DNA of 37,522 nt from Nocardioidaceae bacterium (GTDB lineage: Bacteria > Actinomycetota > Actinomycetes > Propionibacteriales > Nocardioidaceae), in assembly GCA_013697585.1 (NCBI GenBank), contig JACCWP010000027.1:1-37522 (forward strand), written 5' to 3'. This document shows, one piece after another, positions 1 through 8,226 of the stretch (position 1 is the first letter of the stretch; each line of letters begins with the position of its first letter). The notes under the pieces were generated by a model, which was given only the letters and a program-made list of their open reading frames with translations, was not told the DNA's origin and searched no databases. A program made the position numbers and the translations under genes.

Positions 1-126
1 GGCCACGGCCGCGCTGGCGGTGCCCGCGCCGACGGCGGCACCGACAGCGACGCCGGCGGCACCTCGCAGCAGCGCGCGCCGCCCGAGGCAGGCGTTGCAG
101 CCGGCAGTGAGTTCGACGTCGGCCAT
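1..126 (-). CDS. N-terminus of a twin-arginine exported protein, cut by the left edge
   Basis: The first 42 codons of a minus-strand gene are present, starting at an ATG at 126. Residues 16-21 read RRALLR, followed by a long Ala/Gly/Val-rich hydrophobic stretch, which is a twin-arginine (TAT) export signal. The start is built like that of the neighbouring Rieske lipoprotein (RRTLLRG), so a second Rieske or other cofactor-bearing exported protein is likely, but no catalytic domain lies inside the window. Two cysteines (residues 10 and 13, CNAC) precede the signal and are unusual there. The same strand and the matching signal suggest these two genes are related or co-functional. The reading frame and TAT motif are seen; the family is inferred. 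Confidence 0.6.
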   Translation of the reverse strand, partial: MADVELTAGCNACLGRRALLRGAAGVAVGAAVGAGTASAAVA

Positions 127-190
127 ATCGCGATGATCGACGCGGACAGCCCCCCTCGTCACTCGGCCGTTCGGCCACTTCCCCGGCGTC

Positions 191-255
191 AGGTGCACCT
201 CCCCGGCGTTGTTGCGCTGGGGAAGCGCACGTTTCGCTGGCGTACCAGCGAAAAC
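191..255 (+). repeat. Dispersed double-hairpin repeat, copy 1
   Basis: This is one of four intergenic copies of a 65-bp element. Hairpin A has outer arms GTGCAC and GCGCAC (one mismatch) and inner arms CCCCGGCG and CGCTGGGG around the loop TTGTTG. Hairpin B is a perfect 9-bp stem, TTTCGCTGG and CCAGCGAAA, with the loop CGTA. It lies between the Rieske gene end and the start of the left-edge gene, both on the opposite strand. Confidence 0.85.
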
Positions 256-260
256 GACGC

Positions 261-340
261 CACAGCCGGGGTGAGCGCGGGTGAGCGCCCGCTCACAGCC
301 GGGGTCAGCAGGGGTGAGCGCGGGTGAGCGCGGATGAGCG
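261..340 (+). repeat. Phased short direct repeats (GTGAGCG units, 10-bp spacing)
   Basis: GTGAGCG occurs at 271, 281, 314 and 324, and ATGAGCG at 334, in two clusters with exact 10-bp spacing. Each cluster follows a copy of CACAGCCGGGG (261 and 294), so a unit of about 33 bp appears to be duplicated. Helical-turn spacing suits a protein-binding array, but simple slippage duplication is equally possible. It ends exactly at the stop codon of the Rieske gene. Confidence 0.6.
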
Positions 341-760
341 TCAGCCGACCGTCAGGGTGTCGCCGTCCACGCTGAGCGCCACCTCGGCCAGGGCTTCGGT
401 GGCCGGCCCCCTGGTGACCTCGCCGGTCGCGGCGTCGTACTGGCTGCCGTGGCAGTTGCACGTGATCGTGTCGTCCTTGACCGAGGCCACGGGGCACCCG
501 TTGTGCGTGCAGATGGCCGTGAACGCCTTGAACTCGCCCTCGGTCGGCTGGGTGACGACGTAGGTGTCGTCGAGGATCACCCCGCTGCCGACGGCGACGT
601 CGCCAGCGCTGAGTGTGGTGGGCTCGCTCTGCGTCTCGGTGCTTCCCGATCCCTCGTCATCGCTGCCGCAACCCACCAGCCACGTCGCGGCGGCGACGCC
701 GCTGCCAGCGCCGCGCAGCAAGGTCCGACGGTCGAGGGGCGAGCGATGCTGGTCGGCCAT
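341..760 (-). CDS. Rieske 2Fe-2S lipoprotein with TAT signal
   Basis: This 139-residue protein has RRTLLRG at residues 11-17, a hydrophobic segment and a lipobox-like LVGC with Cys31, so it should be exported folded and lipid-anchored. A low-complexity Ser/Thr/Glu linker follows. The Rieske domain carries CTHNGC (ligands Cys84 and His86) and CNCHGS (ligands Cys101 and His104), with Cys89 and Cys103 as the usual disulfide pair. Such small actinobacterial Rieske proteins are electron carriers of unknown partner; no cytochrome b gene lies here, so it is not part of a bc1 operon. The start at 760 is chosen because GGGAGG stands 8 nt upstream and places the twin arginines near the N-terminus; an in-frame start 66 nt upstream would bury the signal. 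Confidence 0.9.
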   Translation of the reverse strand: MADQHRSPLDRRTLLRGAGSGVAAATWLVGCGSDDEGSGSTETQSEPTTLSAGDVAVGSGVILDDTYVVTQPTEGEFKAFTAICTHNGCPVASVKDDTITCNCHGSQYDAATGEVTRGPATEALAEVALSVDGDTLTVG

Positions 761-876
761 GACGGGTCCTCCCGGAGTCGTACGCCCGCGGGCGCGGGTC
801 GATGGGCTCTCGATCATGCCCGGCAACCGCGCGCAAACCCACCGACCCGCGGCTGCCCTTTGGGACTAGGACCGCC

Positions 877-894
877 AGCCGCCGATCGGCGGCT
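877..894. other. Perfect 18-bp palindrome after uvrA
   Basis: AGCCGCCGATCGGCGGCT is a perfect palindrome with no spacer, 12 nt beyond the uvrA stop and 117 nt upstream of the Rieske start. It lacks a T-tract. It could act as a GC-rich stem ending uvrA transcription or as an operator for the Rieske gene; nothing in the sequence decides between these. Confidence 0.4.
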
Positions 895-906
895 GCGATC
901 GCTGCG

Positions 907-3894
907 TCAGGAGGCCTTGGCCGTGCCGCGCGTGGGTCTCCGCGCGCTACCGCGAGCCGGTCCTCGGGCGCTCGCCGCCTTCTCCTCGTCCCCGGCGGTC
1001 TGCTCGGCTGCGCGCTTGCGAGGCTTGCGGACGGGCTCGGCGGGCGTCACCAGCGGACGCAGGAACTCGCCGGTGTAGCTGGTCGCGTGCGCCGCGACCT
1101 GCTCCGGCGTCCCCTCGGCCACGATCAAACCGCCGCCCCTGCCGCCGTGCGGGCCCATGTCGACGACCCAGTCGCTGGTCTTGATCACATCGAGGTTGTG
1201 CTCGATGACGATGACCGTGTTGCCCTTGTCGACCAGGCTCTGCAGGACGCCCAGCAGCTTGCGGATGTCCTCGAAGTGCAGGCCGGTGGTGGGCTCGTCG
1301 AGGACATAGACGGTGCTCCCTGTCGACCGTTTCTGCAGCTCGGACGCCAGCTTCACCCGCTGCGCCTCGCCGCCGGACAGGGTCGTCGCCGGCTGACCGA
1401 GCCGGACGTAGCCGAGGCCGACGTCGACCAGGGTGCGCAGGTGCCGGGCGATCGGCGGGATCGCGGCAAAGAAGTCGACGGCCTGCTCGATCGGCATGTC
1501 GAGCACCTCGGCGATCGACTGACCCTTGTAGTGCACCTCCAACGTCTCGCGGTTGTAGCGCTCGCCGTGGCAGACCTCGCACGGGACATAGACGTCGGGC
1601 AGGAAGTTCATCTCGATCTTGATCGTGCCGTCGCCGGAGCAGGCCTCGCAGCGGCCTCCCTTGACGTTGAACGAGAAGCGACCGGGCTGGTATCCGCGGA
1701 CCTTGGCCTCGCTGGTCTGGGCGAACAGCTTGCGCATGTGGTCGAACACGCCGGTGTACGTCGCGGGGTTGGATCGTGGCGTGCGCCCGATCGGCGACTG
1801 GTCGACGTGGATCACCTTGTCGACATGCTCGGCCCCGTTGATCGTGCGGTGCCGACCCGGTACCTCGCGGGCGCGGTAGATCCGCTTGGCCAGTGACGTA
1901 TAGAGGATGTCGTTGACCAGCGTCGACTTGCCGGAGCCGGAGACGCCCGTGACCGCGATGAACAGGCCGAGAGGAAAGGCCACGTCGATGTCTTGAAGGT
2001 TGTGCTCCTTGGCGCCCCGGACAACCAGCTCGCGGACTGGGTCGCGGTCGCGGCGCTGGGTCGGGAGCGGGATCGACTCGCGGCCCGACAGATAGGCGCC
2101 GGTGAGCGAGTCGTGGTGGTTGACAAGATCGTCGACCGTGCCAGAGACCACGATCTGGCCGCCGTGCTCGCCCGCGCCTGGGCCGATGTCGACCACCCAG
2201 TCGGCGGTACGGATCGTGTCCTCGTCGTGCTCGACGACGATCAGCGTGTTGCCCATGTCGCGCAGCCGCACCAGCGTGTCGATCAGCCGGTGGTTGTCGC
2301 GCTGGTGCAGCCCGATGGACGGCTCGTCGAGCACGTACAGCACCCCGACCAGCCCGGCGCCGATCTGTGTCGCCAGCCTGATCCGCTGCGCCTCGCCGCC
2401 CGACAGCGACCCGGACGGGCGGTCCAGGGTGAGGTAGTCGAGACCCACGTCGAGCAGGAACCGCAGCCGTTCGTGGATCTCCTTGAGCACCCGCTCGCCA
2501 ATCTGCCGCTCGCGCTGCGTCAGATCGAGGTCGGCGAGGAATCGGGCCGCCCGATCGACTGGCAACGCGCACACCTCGGCGATGTTGCGGGTGTCACCGT
2601 CGGTCGCGGTCATCGTCACCGCACGAACGACCGGCTTGAGCCGGGTGCCCTGGCAGGCGGGGCACGGCACCTCGCGCATGAAGCCCTCGAACCGCTCCCG
2701 GCTGGTGTCGGACTCCGCCTCGCCGTGCCGCCGCTCGACGTAGGGGATGACGCCCTCGAAGGTGGTCCAGTAGGAGCGCTCGCGGCCGTACCGGTTGGTG
2801 TAGCGGACGTGCACCTTCTGCTCGTGGCCGTGCAGCAACGCCCGCTGCGACGCCGGGTCGAGGTCGACGAACGCCGTGTCGAGGGTGAAGCCCATCTCGT
2901 CGCCCAGGGCACCCAACAGCCGACCGAAGTAGTCGGCGACGTGGGCCGACGCCCACGGGGTGATCGCCCCCTCGGCCAGCGACTGGCCCGGGTCGGGGAT
3001 CAGCAGCTCGGGGTCGACCTCCATCCGGGTGCCGAGACCGTGACACGTCACGCAGGCGCCGAACGGTGAGTTGAACGAGAACGAGCGCGGCTCGAGCTCC
3101 TCGAAAGACAGGTCGTCGTAGTGACACGCGAGGTGCTCGGAGAACGTCCGCTCGCGCTCGGGGTCGTCGGCGGGCAGGTCGACGAAGTCGAGGATCACCA
3201 GCCCTTCCCCGAGCCGCAGGGCCGTCTCCACCGAGTCGGTCAGCCGGCGCTTGGCGCTCTGCTTGACTGCCAGCCGGTCGATGACCACCTCGATGGTGTG
3301 CTTCTTCTGCTTCGCCAGGGGGGGTGGCTCGGCGAGCGGGTGGATCTCGCCATCGATCCGCGCCCGGCTGTAGCCCTGAGTGGTGAGGGTGCGGAACAGG
3401 TCGGAGTACTCACCCTTGCGGCCGCGTATCACCGGAGCCAGCACCTGGAAACGGACACCCTCGTCGAGCTCCAGGACCCGGTCGACGATCTGCTGCGGCG
3501 TCTGCCGCACGATCGGGCGACCGCAGACCGGGCAGTGCGGCCGGCCGGCACGGGCAAAGAGCAGCCGGAGATAGTCGTAGACCTCGGTGATCGTGCCGAC
3601 TGTCGACCGAGGGTTGCGCGACGTCGACTTCTGGTCGATGGAGACCGCCGGCGAGAGACCCTCGATGAAGTCGACGTCGGGCTTGTCCATCTGACCGAGG
3701 AACTGCCGGGCGTACGCCGACAGCGACTCGACGTAGCGCCGTTGCCCCTCGGCGAAGATCGTGTCGAAAGCCAGGCTGGACTTGCCCGATCCCGACAGCC
3801 CGGTGAAGACGATCAGGGAGTCTCGGGGCAGGTCGAGCGAGACATCCTTGAGGTTGTGCTCGCGGGCACCACGGACGACGAGACGGTCGGCCAC
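907..3894 (-). CDS. uvrA: UvrABC excinuclease subunit A
   Basis: UvrA is the damage-recognition ATPase of nucleotide excision repair, working with UvrB and UvrC in the cytoplasm. The 995-residue protein has both ABC modules: Walker [10 protein letters not shown] (residues 32-40) and a second GVSGSGKST in the C-terminal half, and two signature motifs LSGGEAQR. Zinc-binding CxxC pairs are present: CPVC, CVTC/CPAC in the first half, and CEAC/CEVC in the second-module finger near GDGTIKIEM. The GTG start at 3894 is preceded by AGGAG at 9 nt; longer in-frame starts add unrelated sequence. The last 40 residues form a Lys/Arg/Ala-rich tail beyond the usual end. It is likely monocistronic. Family assignment is certain. 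Confidence 0.98.
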   Translation of the reverse strand: MADRLVVRGAREHNLKDVSLDLPRDSLIVFTGLSGSGKSSLAFDTIFAEGQRRYVESLSAYARQFLGQMDKPDVDFIEGLSPAVSIDQKSTSRNPRSTVGTITEVYDYLRLLFARAGRPHCPVCGRPIVRQTPQQIVDRVLELDEGVRFQVLAPVIRGRKGEYSDLFRTLTTQGYSRARIDGEIHPLAEPPPLAKQKKHTIEVVIDRLAVKQSAKRRLTDSVETALRLGEGLVILDFVDLPADDPERERTFSEHLACHYDDLSFEELEPRSFSFNSPFGACVTCHGLGTRMEVDPELLIPDPGQSLAEGAITPWASAHVADYFGRLLGALGDEMGFTLDTAFVDLDPASQRALLHGHEQKVHVRYTNRYGRERSYWTTFEGVIPYVERRHGEAESDTSRERFEGFMREVPCPACQGTRLKPVVRAVTMTATDGDTRNIAEVCALPVDRAARFLADLDLTQRERQIGERVLKEIHERLRFLLDVGLDYLTLDRPSGSLSGGEAQRIRLATQIGAGLVGVLYVLDEPSIGLHQRDNHRLIDTLVRLRDMGNTLIVVEHDEDTIRTADWVVDIGPGAGEHGGQIVVSGTVDDLVNHHDSLTGAYLSGRESIPLPTQRRDRDPVRELVVRGAKEHNLQDIDVAFPLGLFIAVTGVSGSGKSTLVNDILYTSLAKRIYRAREVPGRHRTINGAEHVDKVIHVDQSPIGRTPRSNPATYTGVFDHMRKLFAQTSEAKVRGYQPGRFSFNVKGGRCEACSGDGTIKIEMNFLPDVYVPCEVCHGERYNRETLEVHYKGQSIAEVLDMPIEQAVDFFAAIPPIARHLRTLVDVGLGYVRLGQPATTLSGGEAQRVKLASELQKRSTGSTVYVLDEPTTGLHFEDIRKLLGVLQSLVDKGNTVIVIEHNLDVIKTSDWVVDMGPHGGRGGGLIVAEGTPEQVAAHATSYTGEFLRPLVTPAEPVRKPRKRAAEQTAGDEEKAASARGPARGSARRPTRGTAKAS

Positions 3895-4071
3895 GACGGA
3901 CGGCTCCTGAGGTCGGGCGGGCGGGCACAGGCGGCAGCACCTGCTGGCCCGATGGAAGGCTAACCGGCGGCACCGACAGTGTGTTCCGGCTGCCCCAAGG
4001 CCGCGCTCCCACCACCGGGACCCGCTGTGCCTAACCACGCGCCTGCTTCCCCACGGGCGCGTCGGCTGCGC

Positions 4072-4497
4072 TCAGCCCTTGCCGCCGTACGGCTTGCCCT
4101 TCGCGTCGGCCGGGCCGAGACCCAGCTTCTCGGAGCACGCCGGCCAGGCGCCCCAGCCCTGTGCGTCCAGGGTCCTCTCGCCGGTGATGATCTGGGCCTT
4201 CTTGCTGGCCCGGTCGGCTCGCTCGGCCATCCTCGGACCCTTGTACGCGTCCCAGGTCGGGTCGGAGAACTGCAGGCCGCCGTAGTAGCCGTTGCCGGTG
4301 TTGATGTGCCAGTTGTTGCCGGACTCGCAGCCGGCGAGGCGTTCCCAGGTGGGAATCTCGGCGGCCGAGGCGGCGGTGGTTGCACCGCCGACAACCAGCA
4401 GCGAGCCGGTGGCCAGCGTCCCGGCGAGTGCCACGGCTGCGCCGCGACCCGCGCGGAACCGGCTGGAGATCCGGGTGGACATGGTGCGTCGGAGCAT
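4072..4497 (-). CDS. Secreted Rpf-like transglycosylase domain protein
   Basis: This is a small (141 aa) secreted peptidoglycan hydrolase of the resuscitation-promoting-factor fold. A basic N-terminus and hydrophobic stretch (residues 20-40) end in TTAASAAE, a signal peptidase I site near residue 46. The mature part is almost only the Rpf domain: WERLAGCESGNNWHINTGNG, with the conserved catalytic Glu58 in CESG, then YYGGLQFSDPTWDAY, and two Cys that would form the conserved disulfide. No LysM, LytG-like or G5 domain is attached, so it is a minimal single-domain type. The ATG at 4497 has GGAGAGG about 7 nt upstream. It is controlled by the c-di-AMP riboswitch directly upstream, linking wall remodelling to c-di-AMP. 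Confidence 0.92.
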   Translation of the reverse strand: MLRRTMSTRISSRFRAGRGAAVALAGTLATGSLLVVGGATTAASAAEIPTWERLAGCESGNNWHINTGNGYYGGLQFSDPTWDAYKGPRMAERADRASKKAQIITGERTLDAQGWGAWPACSEKLGLGPADAKGKPYGGKG

Positions 4498-4508
4498 GCG
4501 AATACCTC

Positions 4509-4705
4509 TCCGCCGCCTGCGAGGTGAGCTGTCGGGTTCGGGCGGAGAGTGCCCGGCCGCGTGGTGGCCCGGTGTGCTGGACCATGAGCGGCTTCACCCC
4601 GAGGCTCCGGCGATCCTGCTGCCGGCGCCGTGAACGTGGGTCCCCCACTCCTGCCCTCGGATGCCTCTCGATCGATGGTCGCCCCGGCGGGCAGGACTCG
4701 GCGGA
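4509..4705 (-). promoter_or_regulatory. c-di-AMP (ydaO/yuaA) riboswitch upstream of the Rpf gene
   Basis: Read on the minus strand, the leader carries the conserved blocks of the ydaO class in order: CCGCCGAGTCCTGCC, GGGGGACCCA, TCGGGGTGAAGCCGC, then CCCGAACCCGACAGCTCACC and CTCGCAGGCGG. The closing stem P1 is TCCGCCG (4705-4699) with CGGCGGA (4515-4509). The 3' arm of P1 runs into GGAGAGG, the ribosome site of the Rpf gene, so ligand-stabilised P1 would hide it (OFF switch by translation). The class is known upstream of actinobacterial rpf and wall-hydrolase genes; the mechanism here is inferred. Confidence 0.9.
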
Positions 4706-4726
4706 CCCGGGACGGTGAATCACCCG

Positions 4727-4756
4727 ACCGTACGACGCGCCTACCCTGGGCCACAA
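4727..4756 (-). promoter_or_regulatory. Probable promoter of the riboswitch-Rpf transcript
   Basis: Minus strand: -35 TTGTGG (4756-4751), 18-bp spacer, -10 TACGGT (4732-4727). It would start RNA near 4720, about 15 nt before P1 of the riboswitch. It lies back to back with the plus-strand start region at 4773-4787. Confidence 0.5.
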
Positions 4757-4772
4757 ATGTGAGCCGGGCTCG

Positions 4773-4778
4773 TAAGGT
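4773..4778 (+). promoter_or_regulatory. -10 box TAAGGT of a probable leaderless transcript
   Basis: TAAGGT ends 8 nt before the ATG at 4787 and no Shine-Dalgarno sequence is present, the arrangement of leaderless actinobacterial genes. No clear -35 is seen. Confidence 0.5.
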
Positions 4779-4786
4779 CCAGACTC

Positions 4787-5516
4787 ATGGTCGACCCACG
4801 AATCGAGCAGGCGCTGTCCGAGGCCGAGGACGCGCACGCGCGTCTCGTCGACTCGCTCGTGGGGGTCGACGACTCCTGGTGCCGGGCGCCCAGCCTGCTG
4901 CCGGGCTGGTCGCGCGGCCACGTGCTCACCCATGTCGCGCGCAACGCCGACGCGCTGGAGCGGCTGGCCACGGGCACGGCCGAGGGGCGCACGGTTGCGA
5001 TGTACGGCCCAGGCGCGGCACGGGAGGCCGACATCGAGGCCGGCGCCGGGCGAAGTGCCGCCAAGCTGGTCGACGACGTGCGGACCAGCGCGGAGCGGTT
5101 GCACGGCACCTGCCGTGCGCTGCCGGCGCAGACATGGGATGCCGTGCCCGAGTGGCGCAACGGGCGCCGCCAACCGCTGACCGACATCGCTCCCGCACGG
5201 GTGGTCGAGGCCGAGGTGCACCGGGTCGACCTCGGCGCCGGCTACACCCCCAATGAGTGGGCCTGACGCGCACGCCTGGGTGGTGCTCGACGTGGCCTTC
5301 GGCCGGGTGACGAAGCTCGACGAGCCGCCACCATTCGGGCTGCGTGCCGATGGCGACTCCACAGCACGGGTCGAGGCTCCGCCCGGCTCGCCGCTGATCG
5401 AGGGCAGCGCTGCCGAGCTCGCCGCGTGGCTCCTCGGTCGTGGCGACGGTGCTGGGCTGCGTTGCGACGGTGTGCGGCCGAGCAGGCTGCCGGACGTACC
5501 GGCAGTCTGGTCCTGA
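4787..5516 (+). pseudogene. Mycothiol-dependent maleylpyruvate isomerase family protein, interrupted by a frameshift
   Basis: Residues 1-159 (4787-5266) form the N-terminal DinB-like helical domain of the MDMPI family: LLPGWSRGHVLTHVARNADAL includes the conserved HVLTHVARNAD with metal-ligand His, and VVEAEVHRVDLGAGYTP the second histidine-bearing helix. The frame then stops at 5264. The C-terminal domain continues one frame over from about 5262 to 5516 (DAHAWVVLDVAF ... AAELAAWLLGR). Removing one G from GGG at 5259-5261 gives NEWPDAHAWVVLD, a seamless family-like joint. So this is a +1-nt frameshift: a real mutation, a sequencing error, or a genuinely split pair with overlapping start ATG at 5253. 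Mycothiol-linked detoxification is the family role. It is followed 20 nt later by the MBL gene, probably in one operon. Confidence 0.75.
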
Positions 5517-5536
5517 CCCGAGGAGAAGGAGCACAC

Positions 5537-6193
5537 ATGACGTACACCGGTGAGGTCAGCGTCGGCGGCGAGACCGACGTTCGCGAGCTGCGCGACCTGA
5601 CGATCAGCAAGTTGGCCGTGGGACCGATGAGCAACAACGTCTACCTGCTGCGCTGCCACGAGACCGGCGAGCAGCTGCTCATCGACGCGGCCTACGACGA
5701 CCAGCGGATCCTCGAGCTGGTCGGCAACGCTGGCCTCGCGACCATCGTCACCACTCATCGCCACGCCGACCACGTGCAGGCGCTGGAGGACGTGGCCATT
5801 GCCACGGGAGCGCGGACGGCGGCAGGCGAGCATGACGCCGACGCGTTGCCGCTGGCCCCTGACAGACGGCTCAGCGATGGCGACACGGTGGGTGTCGGCA
5901 CCCGCACGCTGGCTGTGATCCACCTGGTCGGGCACACCCCCGGCTCGATCGCCCTGCGCTACGACGACCCGGACGGCCACCCCCACGTGTTCACCGGGGA
6001 CAGCCTCTTCCCCGGCGGGGTCGGCAACACCGGCTCGCCGCAGGACTTTGCCAGCCTGATCGACGACGTGGAGACCAAGCTGTTCGCCGACCTGCCCGAC
6101 GACACCTGGGTCTATCCCGGCCACGGTGATGATCTTCCTGGCCTGGGCATTGAACGGCCCAACCTCGCGGCGTGGCGCGAGCGCGGTTGGTGA
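5537..6193 (+). CDS. MBL-fold (glyoxalase II-like) metallohydrolase
   Basis: This 218-aa cytoplasmic metallo-beta-lactamase-fold hydrolase has the zinc motif THRHADH (His74, His76, Asp78, His79), then VGHTPGS (His), FTGDSLF (bridging Asp) and YPGHGDD (last His), the full ligand set. The size and motif spacing resemble glyoxalase II / Rv1637c-type proteins, which lie beside uvrA in mycobacteria, as here. Substrate is unknown; a thioester of mycothiol is plausible given the preceding MDMPI-type gene. The ATG at 5537 has a strong AGGAGAAGGAG 5-16 nt upstream; an earlier in-frame start would overlap the previous gene. The enzyme fold is certain, the substrate inferred. Confidence 0.92.
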   Translation: MTYTGEVSVGGETDVRELRDLTISKLAVGPMSNNVYLLRCHETGEQLLIDAAYDDQRILELVGNAGLATIVTTHRHADHVQALEDVAIATGARTAAGEHDADALPLAPDRRLSDGDTVGVGTRTLAVIHLVGHTPGSIALRYDDPDGHPHVFTGDSLFPGGVGNTGSPQDFASLIDDVETKLFADLPDDTWVYPGHGDDLPGLGIERPNLAAWRERGW

Positions 6194-6194
6194 G

Positions 6195-6536
6195 CTGGAC
6201 ACGCGCGATGGCTCCCTTCTGGTGTGCGCGGTCATCACCACCGTCAGCGCCTATGTCAGCCTTGGTTTCTCTGCGGCTGCCCTGATTGGATCCGACAAGT
6301 CGGTCCGCACGAACCCGATGTACGCCTTCGCGAGAAGCTTCGCACTGGCCGTGACCTGCACGATTGTCATGATCGGCCGACTCAGCACGGGGCTGACTGC
6401 CATGGCACCAACGATGATCATCGTTTAGAGCTCCGACGCTGTGGTCGAAGGGTTGACACGAGATCGACTGAAAGCGGTCGGTCCCGCAGCCACTGCGGTC
6501 GTCAATCTCGCGGCGCTGGCCTGGTTCCTCCACTGA
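6195..6536 (+). pseudogene. Small integral membrane protein broken by an in-frame TAG
   Basis: One frame runs from just after the MBL gene to a TGA at 6534-6536 and reads as a protein of about 110 residues with three or four hydrophobic helices (LLVCAVITTVSAYVSLGFSA; FALAVTCTIVMIG; APTMIIV; ATAVVNLAALAWFLH) and loop motifs such as NPMYAFARS and TRDRLKAVGP. A single TAG at 6426-6428 interrupts it between MIIV and SSDAVV, where a Gln codon (CAG) would fit. No good start or ribosome site is visible; GTG at 6222 is one option. I recognise the style of small actinobacterial membrane proteins but cannot name the family. Best read as a recent nonsense pseudogene. Confidence 0.6.
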
Positions 6537-6715
6537 ACCGCCGTCCCATCCCCGGGCGCCCAACAGAGCACCGTGCGGATTTGGCGCTCGGCCCCGGAGG
6601 GCGACCAGGCAAGGCGTCGAACCAGTGATCACGGCGCTCCCTTGATTTGAGCAGGTCGCGGTCCACCGGAGTGTGGTGCTTGCGCGGTCTGCCGCTTAGG
6701 TCGAGAGTGTCCGCC
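6537..6715. other. Intergenic stretch before the transporter
   Basis: This 179-bp stretch shows no convincing gene. It holds the promoter and weak ribosome site (GAGAG) of the downstream transporter. CTTGATTTGAGCAGG near 6641 is less GC-rich than its surroundings, but no clear -10/-35 pair is seen. Confidence 0.4.
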
Positions 6716-8140
6716 ATGGCTGACCAGGAGACTGCGCACCGAGAGTCCGGCGAGACACCCACCGAGCTCAAGCGGGTGCTGGGGCCCAAGCTGTTGCTGC
6801 TGTTCATCGTCGGCGACATTCTCGGCACCGGTGTGTACGCTCTCACGGGCGACATCGCCGCCGAGGTGGGCGGTGCCGCGTGGGCGCCCTTCCTCGTGGC
6901 CTTCGCGGTCGCGCTGCTGACCGCGTTCTCCTACCTCGAGCTGGTGACGAAGTACCCCCAGGCCGCCGGTGCGGCGCTCTACACGCACAAGGCGTTCGGT
7001 ATCCACTTCGTCACGTTCCTCGTGTGCTTCGCGGTGATGTCCTCCGGCCTCACCTCGGCGTCGACCGCCTCGCAGGCGTTCGCACTCAACCTCGACACCG
7101 GATTCACCCTCGACCTCGGGCGCGGCAGCTTTGGCATCCAGGCCATCTCGCTGGGCTTCATGCTGCTGGTGATGCTGGTCAACCTGCGGGGAGTCGCGGA
7201 GAGCGTCAAGACCAACGTCGTGCTCACCATGATCGAGCTGTCCGGCCTGCTGCTGGTGATCCTGGTGGGTCTGTGGGTCATCGTCGGCGGTGACGCCGAC
7301 TGGGGCCGGGTCGTGGCGTTCGAGACACCTGAGGACAAGAGCATCTTCCTGGCCGTCACGACTGCCACCTCGCTGGCGTTCTTTGCCATGGTGGGATTCG
7401 AGGACTCCGTCAACATGGCCGAGGAGACGCACGACCCGAGCCGCATCTTCCCCAAGATCATGCTCACCGGTCTCGGCATCACCGGTGCGATCTATATCCT
7501 GGTGTCGATCTCGGCGGTCGCCATCGTCCCGGTGGGCGATCTCGCGCAAGCCGACTCGCCGCTGAGCCTCGTCGTCAAGACCGGCGCACCCGACCTCCCG
7601 TTCGGCGACCTGTTCCCGTTTATCGCGATGTTCGCTGTCGCCAACTCCGCCCTCATCAACATGATGATGGCCAGCCGCCTGTTGTACGGCATGTCCAAGC
7701 AACGGGTGCTGCCGCCGTTCCTCGACCGGGTTCATCGCAAGCGGCGGACGCCGTGGGCGTCGATCCTGTTCACCACTGCGCTGGCCTTCGGCCTCATCGT
7801 CTACGTCAACACCCTGAACGAGGACAACGTCGCGATCCTGGGTGGGACGACGTCGCTGTTGCTGCTCGCCGTCTTCACGGTGGTCAACGTGGCCGTCCTG
7901 GTGCTGCGCCGCGACCCGGTGGACCACCACCACTTCCGGGCGCCCACCCCGCTGCCCGTGATCGGTGCACTCGCTTGCGCCTACCTGGTGCTCCCCGTGT
8001 CCGGCCGGGTCGGCGAGCAGTACAAGATCGCCGGGATCCTGCTGGCCATCGGCGTCGTGCTCTGGGCGATCACCTGGTTCTACAACCGGGCGCTGCGCGC
8101 CGACCGGACGTTCGTCCGGGACCCCAACGACCTCAACTGA
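6716..8140 (+). CDS. APC-family amino acid permease
   Basis: This is a 474-residue polytopic inner-membrane protein with about 12 hydrophobic segments. The first helix carries GDILGTGVYALTG, the glycine-rich APC motif that contacts the substrate backbone, and helix 2-3 has SYLELVTKYPQAAGAALYTHKAFG, typical of APC transporters (2.A.3). FFAMVGFEDSVNMAEETHDPSRIFPKIM matches the conserved helix 6-loop region. Such proteins import amino acids by proton symport or exchange; the substrate cannot be read from sequence. The ATG at 6716 (MADQETAH) gives a normal short cytoplasmic N-terminus; a longer frame from 6647 is less likely. It stands alone on the plus strand, followed by an unrelated enzyme at 86 nt. 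Confidence 0.9.
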   Translation: MADQETAHRESGETPTELKRVLGPKLLLLFIVGDILGTGVYALTGDIAAEVGGAAWAPFLVAFAVALLTAFSYLELVTKYPQAAGAALYTHKAFGIHFVTFLVCFAVMSSGLTSASTASQAFALNLDTGFTLDLGRGSFGIQAISLGFMLLVMLVNLRGVAESVKTNVVLTMIELSGLLLVILVGLWVIVGGDADWGRVVAFETPEDKSIFLAVTTATSLAFFAMVGFEDSVNMAEETHDPSRIFPKIMLTGLGITGAIYILVSISAVAIVPVGDLAQADSPLSLVVKTGAPDLPFGDLFPFIAMFAVANSALINMMMASRLLYGMSKQRVLPPFLDRVHRKRRTPWASILFTTALAFGLIVYVNTLNEDNVAILGGTTSLLLLAVFTVVNVAVLVLRRDPVDHHHFRAPTPLPVIGALACAYLVLPVSGRVGEQYKIAGILLAIGVVLWAITWFYNRALRADRTFVRDPNDLN

Positions 8141-8226
8141 CAGACATCCGGCCGCGAGCCCTCCGGGTGCCTCCCGTCTCGCTGCCCGGCTCTGCCGATC
8201 TGGCCGCGGTGAGAGACAGTGTGCAG

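Noticed and set aside
3895-4071. Possible LexA/SOS box upstream of uvrA
   Set aside because: GGAACACACTGT is only half of the actinobacterial CGAAC-N4-GTTCG type site; the second half does not match.
4031-6241. Long minus-strand open frame of 736 codons
   Set aside because: It is an antisense frame over the isomerase, MBL and Rpf genes; composition is Arg/Pro/Ala-rich with no domains, while the genes beneath show clear motifs.
7753-8226. In-frame extension of the GST-type gene into the transporter
   Set aside because: It would overlap about 390 nt of the permease with no conserved protein sequence; the enzyme's conserved part starts later.
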